DNA from: Burkholderia pseudomultivorans
GTDB taxonomy: Bacteria > Pseudomonadota > Gammaproteobacteria > Burkholderiales > Burkholderiaceae
Assembly (NCBI RefSeq): GCF_001718415.1
Contig: NZ_CP013377.1
Location: 806,001-870,000 of the forward strand
DNA: 64,000 bases
Reading direction: 5' to 3'
Shown: positions 27,818-37,039 of the stretch, piece by piece
How positions within the stretch are numbered: the stretch's first letter is position 1
How the letters are laid out: each line of letters begins with the position of its first letter
Position numbers and translations under genes: made by a program
The notes under the pieces: generated by a model
What the model saw: the letters and a program-made list of their open reading frames with translations, nothing else
Database searches by the model: none
What the model was told of the DNA's origin: nothing

Positions 27818-28447
27818 TTACGAATCGGCCGGACAGGCCGGGCGCCCGCTTTCCAAGCTGCGCACCGCGCTCGCGATCTGTGCGGCGAACTGCTCGAGCA
27901 TGCGTTGTTGCACTTGAACCATGTCGGCGTAGTTGCCGGGGGCGGCCTCAATGAGCCGCGTGCTGCACGAAATGCGCGTGCCAGGCGTGTCCTGTTGCAC
28001 ACCGACGGCCCAATCCGCTTCGAACTGGGCCATGCGCCCCGGCCACGCATCGAAGCGACGCACTTGCGTGCGGATGCTCATGACGGTCTGGTTCGACGGA
28101 CGTGGAAGGCCGGTGACGTTGCGCGCGCCCAGTTGCCCGACGAGTGACGACGACAGCGCCGCGCGCAGCTCGTCGCCGAGCGGCGCGACCCAGCGTTCGT
28201 TGTCCAGGATCACCGCGGTGCCTGTCCCGTTGCGAACGACCATCTGCTGCTGGTCGAGCTGGGCCGGGATGCCGACGGGGAACACGTTGATCGCCAGCGG
28301 CGTGGTGCCGCGCGCGGTCGTCGCCGTCGCCGACGTGGCCGGCGAGACGAGCGTGTAGTAATGGACCGGGTTCGACGCGCAGGCGGTCAGCGCGATGACG
28401 GCGCCGGCGCTCAGGGCGATCGTTCTGGCGCGGATCGGGAAGCTCAT
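27818..28447 (-). CDS. pqiC: PqiC-type outer-membrane lipoprotein
   Basis: 209 residues. The N terminus is a lipoprotein signal with lipobox LTAC (MSFPIRARTIALSAG...LTACASNP), then the ABC-transport auxiliary fold seen in PqiC: HYYTLVSP near the start and QVRRFDAWPG in the middle. PqiC anchors the PqiB tunnel at the outer membrane. The ATG overlaps the pqiB stop by four bases. Last gene of the operon. Confidence 0.85.
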   Translation of the reverse strand: MSFPIRARTIALSAGAVIALTACASNPVHYYTLVSPATSATATTARGTTPLAINVFPVGIPAQLDQQQMVVRNGTGTAVILDNERWVAPLGDELRAALSSSLVGQLGARNVTGLPRPSNQTVMSIRTQVRRFDAWPGRMAQFEADWAVGVQQDTPGTRISCSTRLIEAAPGNYADMVQVQQRMLEQFAAQIASAVRSLESGRPACPADS

Positions 28448-30114
28448 GGTTGTCTTGGCTCCTGCTTGACCGGCGGGGTTGAAGTATCGGCCGGCGCGAT
28501 CGGCGCATGATCGGCCCCGGTTCCCCGGAGCAGCGATTCGGGCCGGCGGCCCAGCATGTCGGTCAGCGTGCGCAGCGATCGCGCGGTACGCTGGACTTCG
28601 GTCAATGTGTTCGTCAGGTTTTCCTGAAGCGGGCCGTCCTCGGCGAGGCCCTGGCGCAACGTGCCGAACGTTTGGTTCGCCTGGTCGAGCACGCGTGTCG
28701 TCGATGGCAGCAGTTGGCCGTTGACCTGCCTGAGCGTTGCGTCCAGAGTCGTCAGGCTCGAATCGACATGCTTGCCGATCGACTCCAGCGGCATCTTGTT
28801 GATCTTGTCGACGATGTCGGCGATCTGTTCGGGCAGTTTGTCAAACGTGCTCGTGACGGTAGGCAGGGTCAGCGGCGTGGCATTGGCGTCGAACGGTACC
28901 TTCGGCGCGTTTTTCACGAAATCGAACGAAATGTAGAGTTGCTCCGTCAGCAGGTTGCCGGTGCGCGTCTCCGCCCGGAGCCCGTGCTTGACCAGCCCCG
29001 CCAGGAACTGGGCCACGCGCGGATTGCCGTTGCCTTCAGTCTTCTGCAGTTTCTCGACGACGGGGCCGAGCCGATAGGGATAGACCTTGACCATGACGAT
29101 CGACTGGAAGCGCCGTGCGGCGCTGTCGAAGTCGAGCTGGGTCGAGACGACCTTGCCGATGTCGACGCCGGAGAATTCCACCGGCGCCCCGACCGCAAGC
29201 CCGCGCAATGGCCGCTCGAACTTCAGCCGAATGAGCTGCGAAGGCCCGTCCGGAACGGCCATCGCCGACGCTTCGTTGGCGGTTAGCCTGAACACGGTAT
29301 CGGGGGGCGCGGCCGGTGCGCTGCTGTCGTCCGGCGTCGCGAACGCGATGCCGCCGCCCACGATCGTCGCGACCGACTGGGTCTTCAGCTTCAGGCCATT
29401 CGCGTCGAGCGAAAGGTCCATGCCGCTCGCGTTCCAGAAGCGCGTATCGGTCGTCACCAGACGATCGTACGGCGCATCGATGAACACCTGCAGGTTCATG
29501 TCGCGAGTTTGCATGTTCAGCTTGTACGACGCGACGTGGCCTACCAGCAGATGGTGGTAATAGACCGGCGAGCCGATATCAAGCGAGCCGAGATCGGTGG
29601 CCAGCAATGTGAAGCTTGTCCCCGGCATGCCGTTGATGACTGTAGGTGGCGTTTCTAGCCCGGTGTAGGCTTTCCGCGATTTGTCCGAGCGGCCCGTGTC
29701 CATGCCGATGTACGCGCCGGAGAACAGCGTATCGATGCCTGATACGCCGCTCATGCCGACGCGGGGCCGTACGACCCAGAACCGCGTATCGTCGCGAATG
29801 AGGTTGCGCGCATTCTTCACGAACGAAACGGTCGCGACCACGTGTGAACTGTCGTCGCTCAGCGAAATTGCGGTCACGGTGCCGATCACGACGTCCTTGT
29901 ACTTGACGGGCGTCTTGCCAGCTTCGAGGCCTTGTGCAGTGTTGAATGTGATCGTGATTTCCGGTCCGACGGACAACCATGCGTGTATCACCATCGACAG
30001 GCCGATCAACGCCGCGACGACCGGCACGAGCCAGACGAGCGAGAGCCGCATCCGGTTGCGTGTCACGGGCGGATCGTGAGGTTCGAGGCCATGCGGGCCG
30101 GATGCGGGATTCAT
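28444..30114 (-). CDS. pqiB: PqiB, MCE-domain protein spanning the periplasm
   Basis: 556 residues from ATG 30114 (MNPASGPHG), which overlaps the pqiA2 stop. One N-terminal membrane helix (LVWLVPVVAALIGLSMVIHAWL) is followed by three MCE/MlaD-type domains: PEITITFNTAQGLEAGKTPVKY, a second near FTLLATDLGSLDIGSPVYY, a third near LIRLKFERPLRGLAVGAPVEF. A long helical C-terminal region follows. PqiB forms a needle-like tunnel that carries lipids between membranes. Its length agrees with E. coli PqiB (about 546). Confidence 0.92.
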   Translation of the reverse strand: MNPASGPHGLEPHDPPVTRNRMRLSLVWLVPVVAALIGLSMVIHAWLSVGPEITITFNTAQGLEAGKTPVKYKDVVIGTVTAISLSDDSSHVVATVSFVKNARNLIRDDTRFWVVRPRVGMSGVSGIDTLFSGAYIGMDTGRSDKSRKAYTGLETPPTVINGMPGTSFTLLATDLGSLDIGSPVYYHHLLVGHVASYKLNMQTRDMNLQVFIDAPYDRLVTTDTRFWNASGMDLSLDANGLKLKTQSVATIVGGGIAFATPDDSSAPAAPPDTVFRLTANEASAMAVPDGPSQLIRLKFERPLRGLAVGAPVEFSGVDIGKVVSTQLDFDSAARRFQSIVMVKVYPYRLGPVVEKLQKTEGNGNPRVAQFLAGLVKHGLRAETRTGNLLTEQLYISFDFVKNAPKVPFDANATPLTLPTVTSTFDKLPEQIADIVDKINKMPLESIGKHVDSSLTTLDATLRQVNGQLLPSTTRVLDQANQTFGTLRQGLAEDGPLQENLTNTLTEVQRTARSLRTLTDMLGRRPESLLRGTGADHAPIAPADTSTPPVKQEPRQP

Positions 30115-30758
30115 GCTTCCTCGGCGTCCCAAATGAGGCGTGGGTCAAAACTCATCGCAGACAGCATCGTGAGAATGACGACCATGCCGAAAAACAAAAT
30201 GCCGGCGCGTGGCTCGATCTCGGAAAGCGGACCGAACCTCACCAGCGCGCAGATGATCGCGACGACCAGCACGTCGAGCATCGACCAGTAGCCAATCAGT
30301 TCGACCGCGCGGTACAGCACGGTCCGCTCGCGCATGGCCGACACGCTGTGCCGACCCGTCGTGACGAGCAACATTCCGATAGCGAGGAACTTCGTGCACG
30401 GCACGACGACGCTCGCAATGAAGATGACCGACGCGATGCCGTACGAACCCGCATTCCAGAACATCACGACGCCGCTGAGAATCGTCGATTCGCTTTGGCT
30501 GCCGAGCAGCGTGGTGCGCATCACCGGCAAAAGGTTGGCCGGGATGTAGAAAATCAGACTGGCGATCAGGAGCGCCCAGGCGCGCACGAGGCTGTTCGAA
30601 CGACGAGGGTGCAGCGCGGACTCGCATCGCGGGCAGTGTTTCGTTTCGGACGCGTGCGGAACCGCATCCTGCTCGGCGGGTGAAGATGGGCGGCAGACAA
30701 GGCCGCAAGCATGGCACCCGACCATACCCAGCTGACTGGCGCGCACGGGCAGGCTCAC
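30111..30758 (-). CDS. pqiA: PqiA-type inner-membrane protein, second half-unit
   Basis: About 215 residues. I place the start at GTG 30758, whose GTGA overlaps the stop of the preceding pqiA1 gene. A zinc-ribbon-like head CHACGLVC...CPRCESAL precedes four membrane helices, including RAWALLIASLIFYIPANLLPVM, the hallmark of PqiA. In E. coli PqiA is one chain with two such units; here the units are separate genes. It probably works with pqiB and pqiC in lipid transport to the outer membrane. Confidence 0.85.
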   Translation of the reverse strand: MSLPVRASQLGMVGCHACGLVCRPSSPAEQDAVPHASETKHCPRCESALHPRRSNSLVRAWALLIASLIFYIPANLLPVMRTTLLGSQSESTILSGVVMFWNAGSYGIASVIFIASVVVPCTKFLAIGMLLVTTGRHSVSAMRERTVLYRAVELIGYWSMLDVLVVAIICALVRFGPLSEIEPRAGILFFGMVVILTMLSAMSFDPRLIWDAEEA

Positions 30759-31381
30759 GGGTGTCCTCCGGCGGGCTCCACCGGCACAACCCAGTCCCAT
30801 AACTGGCGCGCATCGTGGCCGGCGATCACCGGAATCAGCACCATCAGCACCGCCGTGGCCCACAAGCCGGCGCCGGGAATGATCTGCATGATGCTGGACA
30901 GCTTGATGATGGCGATGAGGATGCCGAGCAATCCGACCTCGATCATGCTCCATGGTCGCAGCGCGACAAGTAACCGCATCAGCGGGCCGAACGCGGGCGC
31001 GCGATGCCTCGCGCGGGCAAAGGCCAGTAACCAGATCAGCGTCGCAACCTGTAGAAACGGCACCACCACGATGGCAAGGGCCGTTGGAATCGCGATCGGC
31101 GCGGCGAATCCCTGCGCGAGCGCAAGCGCGGATTGCCACAGCGTGGCTTCGCTATGCCGCCCCTGCACGCTGATTCGCATGATCGGGCAAAGGTTGGCGA
31201 TGGCGAAGACGACGCCTGAAGCAATGGACAGCGCGAGCCACCGGTCGATATCGAGCCAGCTCGATCGAAACAACACGGCTGAACACCGTTCGCAACGCGC
31301 GATCTCGTGAGGCGCCAGTGCGCGGCGTCGGTAGACGCTGTCGCAATGCTCGCAGACGATCAGGGTCGGAAACGTGTCCAT
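30755..31381 (-). CDS. pqiA: PqiA-type inner-membrane protein, first half-unit
   Basis: About 208 residues from ATG 31381 (MDTFPTLIVCEHCDSVYRR). The zinc-ribbon pattern C-x2-C...C-x2-C (CEHCD, CERCS) and the helices WLALSIASGVVFAIANLCPIM match the first unit of PqiA. Four membrane segments are visible. First gene of the four-gene minus-strand operon pqiA1-pqiA2-pqiB-pqiC. All junctions overlap by four bases, which suggests fixed production ratios. Confidence 0.85.
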   Translation of the reverse strand: MDTFPTLIVCEHCDSVYRRRALAPHEIARCERCSAVLFRSSWLDIDRWLALSIASGVVFAIANLCPIMRISVQGRHSEATLWQSALALAQGFAAPIAIPTALAIVVVPFLQVATLIWLLAFARARHRAPAFGPLMRLLVALRPWSMIEVGLLGILIAIIKLSSIMQIIPGAGLWATAVLMVLIPVIAGHDARQLWDWVVPVEPAGGHP

Positions 31382-31669
31382 GTGTTCGTGTTGCTCGTGC
31401 ACGTGTATTCGATGAGTTGCGTCGCAGTATGCTTCGACTCGATGGACGTTTTTGTGAGGTTTGATGGAGAAATGATTGAATCGATGTAAAAAATTGCAGG
31501 CCGCCTGACAGCCATGCTGGTTCAGCTCTGCAGGCCCACACAATCTGTTACGACAATGGCGAACCGGGGTTGTATGGGAGTGCTATCTTTCGCCACCCGT
31601 TCGTCGAAACGAATGGGCAGCAACGCAAGAAACATGGACTTGAGATTGAGCACAAGGAAGAGCATTCGC

Positions 31670-32125
31670 ATGTTGAAGAAGATCGCCCCCGCATTCATCA
31701 TTACCGCGGTCGCGCTGATTTCACTGCCGGCCGCGGCGGACAGCTGGGACAACGCGCTTGGCGGTGCACTCGGCGGTATTGCCGGTGCCACCGTCGGCGA
31801 TGCACTGGGTGGCCGCACTGGCGCGGTAGTGGGCGGTGCGATCGGCGGCGGTGCCGGTGGCGCGATCGCGGCGGACCGCAACGAGCGCGACGGGGCAATC
31901 ATTGGCGGTGCACTCGGCGGCGGTGCGGGCACTGCGGCCGGTCATGCGATGGGCGGCCGCAACGGCGGGCTCCTCGGTGCGGCGCTCGGCGGTGGCGGAG
32001 GCGCGGCGCTGGGTGGCAACCTCGGACGTAACGCACGGGACCGCGACGATGCGCGAGACCGCGACAGTATGCGCAGGATGCGCCGCAACAAGCATCGCTA
32101 TGACGAGGCTTACTACGATTATTGA
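31670..32125 (+). CDS. Glycine-zipper envelope protein
   Basis: 151 residues from ATG 31670, with AAGGAAG upstream; earlier in-frame ATGs look like non-coding leader. Signal peptide MLKKIAPAFIITAVALISLPAAA. The central region is a chain of glycine-zipper repeats (GGALGGIAGATVGDALGG, GAVVGGAIGGGAGGAI and similar) that can pack membrane helices. The charged tail (RDRDDARDRDSMRRMRRNKHRY) ends in DEAYYDY. Function is unknown; similar small proteins are thought to sit in the outer membrane or periplasm. Confidence 0.75.
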   Translation: MLKKIAPAFIITAVALISLPAAADSWDNALGGALGGIAGATVGDALGGRTGAVVGGAIGGGAGGAIAADRNERDGAIIGGALGGGAGTAAGHAMGGRNGGLLGAALGGGGGAALGGNLGRNARDRDDARDRDSMRRMRRNKHRYDEAYYDY

Positions 32126-32236
32126 GCGGATTGATGGCGTCCGGCGAGCGCGCATGCGATAAGTCGGGATATGCGTTTTGCTCGCCACACGGTGCAGTTT
32201 GACCGACTTCGCGTGAAGGTTGCGCAGTCGGCTGCG

Positions 32237-32278
32237 TTATTCATAACGTAGTGCTTCGGCCGGATTCATTCTTTCACC
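32237..32278 (-). pseudogene. Last residues of an ABC-transporter permease (FtsX/MacB type)
   Basis: On the minus strand the sequence encodes GERMNPAEALRYE followed by TAA. The ending (D/N)P-x-EALRYE is the typical C terminus of FtsX/MacB-type permeases. Nothing upstream in this frame continues the protein, so only the tail remains. Confidence 0.4.
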
Positions 32279-32295
32279 GCGCCGGCTCGGGCGGT

Positions 32296-32493
32296 TCCTT
32301 CGAGGCAGAGCACGAGAGCCAACTGGAGCTGTACTGGCGTCGACTCGCGAAGCACAAGCAAGAGCCAGATGAGGCACTGCCGATCGGCATCGTCCGGTGT
32401 GTGCGGAAAGGGCGAGAGCAGATCGAATTTCTTGAGCTCGGCGAGTGCGGTATGCCGAATACGGTTGGTATACTTCCGGCTTCCTATCCTTGA
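32296..32493 (+). pseudogene. C-terminal remnant of a DUF1016/YhcG-type PD-(D/E)xK nuclease
   Basis: About 65 residues ending at TGA 32493. The pattern GSFEAEHESQLELYWRRL, then PIGIVRC and REQIEFLELGECG, matches the C-terminal part of DUF1016 (YhcG) proteins, whose usual form is G.F.PEH.GQ...YL...PPIGLILC...EQVELLEL. The catalytic and N-terminal parts are missing and the end deviates from the usual YLTELP. Non-functional leftover of a nuclease often found with restriction systems. Confidence 0.55.
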
Positions 32494-32505
32494 TGTCGTT
32501 CCGAC

Positions 32506-33165
32506 ATGCCGTGCTCTGATACTTCGACCCAGCATTTACCAACGGTAAAACGTGCCAGGGGCCGTCCGTCTGGCGATACGCATGTGGGATTTGATTCGCT
32601 TCTGCGATGTGCGCGACAGATGTTTGCCAAACAAGGCTATGCCGCCACAAGCGTGCGGAAGATCGCTGGCCTTGCCGGGGTCGATCCGGCGTTGATGTCA
32701 CATCATTTTGGGTCGAAAGAAGGGCTCTGGACTGCGGTAGTCGAACAACTGGCCGTACAGCTGGGACCCGTGATCGAAACGACGAAGCAATTGCGCAATA
32801 GCCGCATGTCCTCGATCGAGCGTGTCCGGCAAGCCATGATACTTTTTATCGACAGCCTGTTCGAAACGCCTGACGTCGGAATGTTTTTTGCGACCGCGAC
32901 GACAGAACATGGTGCGCGATTGGATCTGCTGGTCGACAGGTTGATCGGCCCTTATCGCGACGCAGTCGTCCCGCTTCTCCAGGACGCCATAGAGGCTCGC
33001 AAGGTAAAGCCATGCGATCCTGAGCTTATGCATGCGATGATCGTCAATGCAATAAGCAACACGGTCTCTTATGGTCACGTGCTGGCCAAATTCTCGGATC
33101 TTACCGAGCATCCCGAGCAGTTCAAGAGCGGCATGCTGAACATCGCCATGGGGTTGCTGCGTTAA
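32506..33165 (+). CDS. TetR/AcrR-family transcription regulator
   Basis: 219 residues. The DNA-binding domain is clear: FDSLLRCARQMFAKQGYAATSVRKIAGLAGVDPALMSHHFGSKEGLW around residues 28-75, followed by the helical ligand-binding domain. The start at ATG 32506 lies 12 bases after the nuclease remnant. No adjacent divergent target gene is obvious. It is the only TetR protein in the window and so one candidate for the palindromes near the catabolic genes, though it lies 9 kb away from the first. Confidence 0.88.
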   Translation: MPCSDTSTQHLPTVKRARGRPSGDTHVGFDSLLRCARQMFAKQGYAATSVRKIAGLAGVDPALMSHHFGSKEGLWTAVVEQLAVQLGPVIETTKQLRNSRMSSIERVRQAMILFIDSLFETPDVGMFFATATTEHGARLDLLVDRLIGPYRDAVVPLLQDAIEARKVKPCDPELMHAMIVNAISNTVSYGHVLAKFSDLTEHPEQFKSGMLNIAMGLLR

Positions 33166-33432
33166 CGTGGCGGCTACGCCGGATGCATGCGGTCTCCCGA
33201 GGCATCGGTTCACCATGCCGATTGAGATAGACCGACGATACACATGCCATGAGCGTCGAGTTGACGACGGTTCTCGCAGAACGCGGTGGAAAAAAGCAGG
33301 GACTACCGAGGAACGTCTTTGCGCGACCACGGACGATATCCACTAAACTCTGCGGACTCTTGCGTTGACGGCCGCGGGGCGGGGCGGATGTCACGTGCGT
33401 CCGGCGCGCGGCTCCGCTGAATTCTCGTACCC

Positions 33433-34503
33433 ATGACCACCGATACCCATTCCGCCGATCTGCTCGGCAATCTCCTCAAGAATGTTTCGCGCTCCTTTTA
33501 CCTGTCGCTGTGCGTGCTGCCTGACGGCATGCGCGAACCGGTCGGGCTCGCATACCTGATCGCGCGCGCGGCCGATACCATCGCGGACACCGCACTCGTC
33601 GCCCCGGACCGCCGTGTGGCGCTGCTGACGCAATTGCGCGAGAACGTCGAGCAGCTTGACGACGGTGTCTCACTGTCCCATGCACTCGAGGACGTGACGC
33701 GGATGCAGACGGATTCTCACGAACACGTGCTGCTCGGCTCGATACCGCCGATGCTCGCGCTGCTGCGCGCGCAGACGGATGCCGACAGCGCGGCGATCCG
33801 CAAGGTCGTCGCAACGCTCACTTCCGGCATGGAATTCGACCTGCGCACGTTTCCGGACGAACAGTCGGGGCAGGTCGCTTCACTGCCGACGTACGACATG
33901 CTCGATCGCTACACCTACCTGGTCGCGGGTTGCGTCGGAGAGTTCTGGACGGATATGACGGGCGCGCACACATGTGCTGCACGCAGCTGGGACTTCCAGG
34001 ACATGTTTGATAAAGGGATCCAGTTCGGCAAGGCGCTGCAGATGACCAACATTTTGCGCGACTGCGCGAAGGATCTCCCTATTGGCCGTTGCTACCTGCC
34101 GGACGACGTGCTGGCCGCGCACGGGCTTGGCGTGTCCGATCTGATGCAGCCGGGTGCGTCGACGCGTGCGCGCGGCGTCCTGATCGACCTGTTGCGCGTA
34201 GCGCTCGACCAGTATCGCGATGCGTGTCTGTATACACTCGCGATCCCGCGTCGCTTCGTGCGGTTGCGGCTCGCGTGCCTGTGGCCGATTCTTATCGGCC
34301 TCGAGACGCTCGAGCTATTGGCCGGCCACGACGCGTGGCTCGACCCGACGGCGCCGGCCAAGGTACCGAGAAAGCGCGTCTACCAGATCATGGTGTTGTC
34401 GCTGTTGATCATCGGTTCGAACGTGGCGATTGAGACACGGATAGCACGGCTCATTGCGTCCGTCGATGCGTTGGCTCAGATCAAGGCACCGGCTGCCTGC
34501 TAA
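33433..34503 (+). CDS. Squalene/phytoene synthase family enzyme
   Basis: 356 residues. The two aspartate motifs that bind diphosphate through magnesium are present: D48TIAD52 in ARAADTIADT and the later NILRDCAKD. SRSFYLSL near the start and GKALQMTNILRD are also family signatures. Such enzymes join two farnesyl diphosphates to presqualene or squalene. At 356 residues it is longer than HpnC/HpnD and resembles the eukaryote-like squalene synthases, with a hydrophobic segment near the C terminus (VYQIMVLSLLIIGSNVAI). No hopanoid genes lie next to it here. Confidence 0.85.
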   Translation: MTTDTHSADLLGNLLKNVSRSFYLSLCVLPDGMREPVGLAYLIARAADTIADTALVAPDRRVALLTQLRENVEQLDDGVSLSHALEDVTRMQTDSHEHVLLGSIPPMLALLRAQTDADSAAIRKVVATLTSGMEFDLRTFPDEQSGQVASLPTYDMLDRYTYLVAGCVGEFWTDMTGAHTCAARSWDFQDMFDKGIQFGKALQMTNILRDCAKDLPIGRCYLPDDVLAAHGLGVSDLMQPGASTRARGVLIDLLRVALDQYRDACLYTLAIPRRFVRLRLACLWPILIGLETLELLAGHDAWLDPTAPAKVPRKRVYQIMVLSLLIIGSNVAIETRIARLIASVDALAQIKAPAAC

Positions 34504-34535
34504 CGGCGGCGTCACCGCATGCGGAGCAAAACGAA

Positions 34536-34790
34536 TTACGAACCTGCTTTGTGCCCCAGTTTGACAAGTTCAACCACGGTCGAGACGAGCCCGACCAGAA
34601 GCAGAATGGCAAGGACCAGATAGTCCGGCGTTTCCCGGATCACGACCGCGATCGGGTTATCGATGACTGAAGACGCGGTCAAGACGATCAAACCATAGAC
34701 GACGAACCACCCGGTCAAGATTCCCAGTGCGATTGCAGCGATCAGTAGCGCGAATATACATGCTACGCAACCACGACCGGCGACACGCAT
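34536..34790 (-). CDS. Small two-helix membrane protein
   Basis: 84 residues with two membrane helices (CIFALLIAAIALGILTGWFVVYGLIVL and YLVLAILLLVGLVSTVVELV). No family recognised. Its ATG directly follows the stop of the response regulator, so the two are co-transcribed. It might serve as a small partner or sensor for that pathway, but nothing in the sequence proves this. Confidence 0.65.
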   Translation of the reverse strand: MRVAGRGCVACIFALLIAAIALGILTGWFVVYGLIVLTASSVIDNPIAVVIRETPDYLVLAILLLVGLVSTVVELVKLGHKAGS

Positions 34791-35480
34791 TTATTGGACA
34801 CCTAGCAGTCGATAGCCCACGCCGCGCATCACGTCCGGCATCCCGGGCGCACCAGCGCATTCGAGTTTCTTGCGTAGCCGACTGATATGGCTATCGACGG
34901 TACGCTCCAGTGCATCGCCGTCGGGCAGGCAGGCGCTGACCAGTTCGCTGCGCGTGAACACGCGATTCGGCGAACTTGCCAGATGGGCGAGCAGCCGAAA
35001 CTCGGTCAACGTCAGCGAGACGCTGGTCCCTCCGGTGTCGGTGCGGATCGTGGTCAGATAGCTTTGTGTGTCGATCTCGAGCTTGCCGACCTTGATGACG
35101 CGTCCCGACTTGGCCGTTTCGAAACGGCGCAGGATCGCACGAATGCGCGCGACCACCTCGGCTGGATTGAATGGCTTGGTGATGTAGTCGTCCGCGCCGA
35201 AACGCAGCCCTTGCAATCGATCGATCTCGCGGTCCAGCGCCGTGAGGATGACGATAGGCGTGTCGCTGCGGCGTCGCACTTCGAGGAGGACTTCCCAGCC
35301 ATCCTTCTGCGGCATCCTGACGTCGAGCAGGATCAGGTCGGGCTTCAGCATCGGCAGCACGTCGAGCACGGCCTGCCCGTGACTGACACGATAGGTACGG
35401 AAGCGGTCGTGAGCGAGGTAGGCGTCGAGTATTTCCGCGATCTCCGGATCGTCTTCGGCAATGAGTATCAGAGGGTTCAT
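34791..35480 (-). CDS. OmpR-family response regulator without a neighbouring kinase
   Basis: 229 residues from ATG 35480; an in-frame GTG at 35489 is possible. The receiver domain is complete: acidic pair E9/D10/D11, phosphoacceptor D53 in LILLDVRMPQKDG, T80, K102 in DDYITKPFNP. The winged-helix output domain follows (LTLTEFRLLAHLASSPNRVFTRSEL, TVDSHISRLRKKL, GVGYRLL). It lies about 110 bases downstream of the efflux operon on the same strand and may control it. No histidine kinase is found nearby. A degenerate paralog lies at 53743. Confidence 0.92.
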   Translation of the reverse strand: MNPLILIAEDDPEIAEILDAYLAHDRFRTYRVSHGQAVLDVLPMLKPDLILLDVRMPQKDGWEVLLEVRRRSDTPIVILTALDREIDRLQGLRFGADDYITKPFNPAEVVARIRAILRRFETAKSGRVIKVGKLEIDTQSYLTTIRTDTGGTSVSLTLTEFRLLAHLASSPNRVFTRSELVSACLPDGDALERTVDSHISRLRKKLECAGAPGMPDVMRGVGYRLLGVQ

Positions 35481-35592
35481 CGGGTTCACTGGAAGTGGGC
35501 GTGATCGAGAGGCGGCCGGCGACGCAGCACGTGCGCCACCGGACTTCGCGATGCTTTCAGTCCTCGCGAACGGATCGCCGACCGCCCATGGC

Positions 35593-37035
35593 TCAGGAGT
35601 TCGCCGTGCTGTCGGCGGGAGGGACTTCGGTGTCGATCAGACCGCCACCGAGCGCCTTGTAGAGCGCGACCGCGTTGTCCAGTTCGGCGTTGCGCAGGTC
35701 CAACAGCGTCTGACGCGCGGCATACAGCTGTCGCTGCGAGTCGAGCAGCTCCAGCCTATCCTCGATGCCCGCGCGATAACGCAGATTGACGAGGTCGGTA
35801 CGGCGCTCGGCGCTCTTGACGACCCGCGCCTGCGCGTCGATCTGACGGCTGAAGGTCTCGCGTCCGGCGAGGCCGTCGGCCACTTCCCGGAATGCAGTCT
35901 GGATCGCGCGTTCATACTCGACGACCGCGCTGGACTTGCGCACTTCCGCGAGATTCAGCTCGGAACGCAGCCGGCCACCCTGGAAGATCGGCAGCGTGAC
36001 CTGCGGCGCGAAGCTCCATACGCGCTGGCCGCCGTCGAACAGGCTGCCCAGCCCCGGGCTGAGGAACCCGATCGACGAGGTCAGCGACAGGCGCGGGAAG
36101 AACGCCGCGCGCGCCGCGCCGATGTCGGCGTTGGCGGCCACGAGATTCTGCTCGGCCTGCTGGATGTCCGGCCGGCGGTACAGCAATTCCGACGGCAGTC
36201 CGGCCGGCAGTTGCGTCATCACCGGCTGGCGTTCCAGCGACAGCGGGTCGGGCAGGTTCTTCGGCAGGTCGGTACCGACCAGCAGCCGCAGCGCATTGTT
36301 GGCCTGCTCGACGGCGCGCGAACGCGCCTCGAGATCGGCGCTGGCGCTCGCGACCTGGCCTTCGGCCTGCGCGATGTCGACGCCGCTGGCTTGATCCGCG
36401 AGTTTGAGCCGGCGCGCGAGGTCGAGCGACTGGCGCCAGTCGTTCAGCGTGCGCTCGGACAGCGCGCGCTGCTCCTGCGCGAGGCGCTCGGCGAAATACG
36501 CGTTGGCCACGGAGCCGACGAGTGCAATCTGCACGGCGCGACGGCCGTGATCGGTCGCGAGGTAGCGCGCGAACGCCGCATCGGACAGCGACTTCACACG
36601 GCCGAACAGGTCGATCTCGAAGGCGCTGACGCCTACGTTCACGCCATACTGGTTCTGCGTGTTTTCGAGTAGCGGCGGGTTCGATTGCGAGTCGGCCGCC
36701 GTGCGCTGGCGCGTGAAGCTCGCGCCGGCACTGATCGACGGCAGGCGCGCGGAGCGCTGGATGCCATACTGCGCTTCGGCGGCCTGGACGTTCAGCGCAG
36801 CCAGGCGCAGGTCGCGGTTGTTCTCGAGCGCGAGCTCGATTAGGCGCTGCAGGCGACGATCGCCAAACATCGTGCGCCAGCCAAGATCGGCTGCGTTCGC
36901 GTGCTGGTCAGCCGCGGCAGTAGTCGTATAGGCGGTCGGCACCGGCATCTCGGGCCTGACCAGCTTCGGCGCCATCGAGCACGCCGACAACGCGAGAGCG
37001 GCGGAAACCGCAGCGGAAAGAATGAGTAGTCGCAT
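35593..37035 (-). CDS. Outer-membrane channel lipoprotein of an RND efflux system (OprM/NodT type)
   Basis: 480 residues. Lipoprotein signal with LSAC (MRLLILSAAVSAALALSACSMAP), then the two repeated helical halves of the TolC-like family: LALENNRDLRLAALNVQAAEAQYGIQRS and RRPDIQQAEQNLVAANADIGAARAAFFP. It forms the outer-membrane exit duct. It starts four bases after the pump gene, so it is the third gene of the operon. Confidence 0.93.
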   Translation of the reverse strand: MRLLILSAAVSAALALSACSMAPKLVRPEMPVPTAYTTTAAADQHANAADLGWRTMFGDRRLQRLIELALENNRDLRLAALNVQAAEAQYGIQRSARLPSISAGASFTRQRTAADSQSNPPLLENTQNQYGVNVGVSAFEIDLFGRVKSLSDAAFARYLATDHGRRAVQIALVGSVANAYFAERLAQEQRALSERTLNDWRQSLDLARRLKLADQASGVDIAQAEGQVASASADLEARSRAVEQANNALRLLVGTDLPKNLPDPLSLERQPVMTQLPAGLPSELLYRRPDIQQAEQNLVAANADIGAARAAFFPRLSLTSSIGFLSPGLGSLFDGGQRVWSFAPQVTLPIFQGGRLRSELNLAEVRKSSAVVEYERAIQTAFREVADGLAGRETFSRQIDAQARVVKSAERRTDLVNLRYRAGIEDRLELLDSQRQLYAARQTLLDLRNAELDNAVALYKALGGGLIDTEVPPADSTANS

Positions 37036-37039
37036 GGCA

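Noticed and set aside
31733..32020. Regular GGC-rich repeats that might be taken for a repeat array
   Set aside because: They are glycine-zipper codons inside a gene, not a CRISPR or DNA repeat array.
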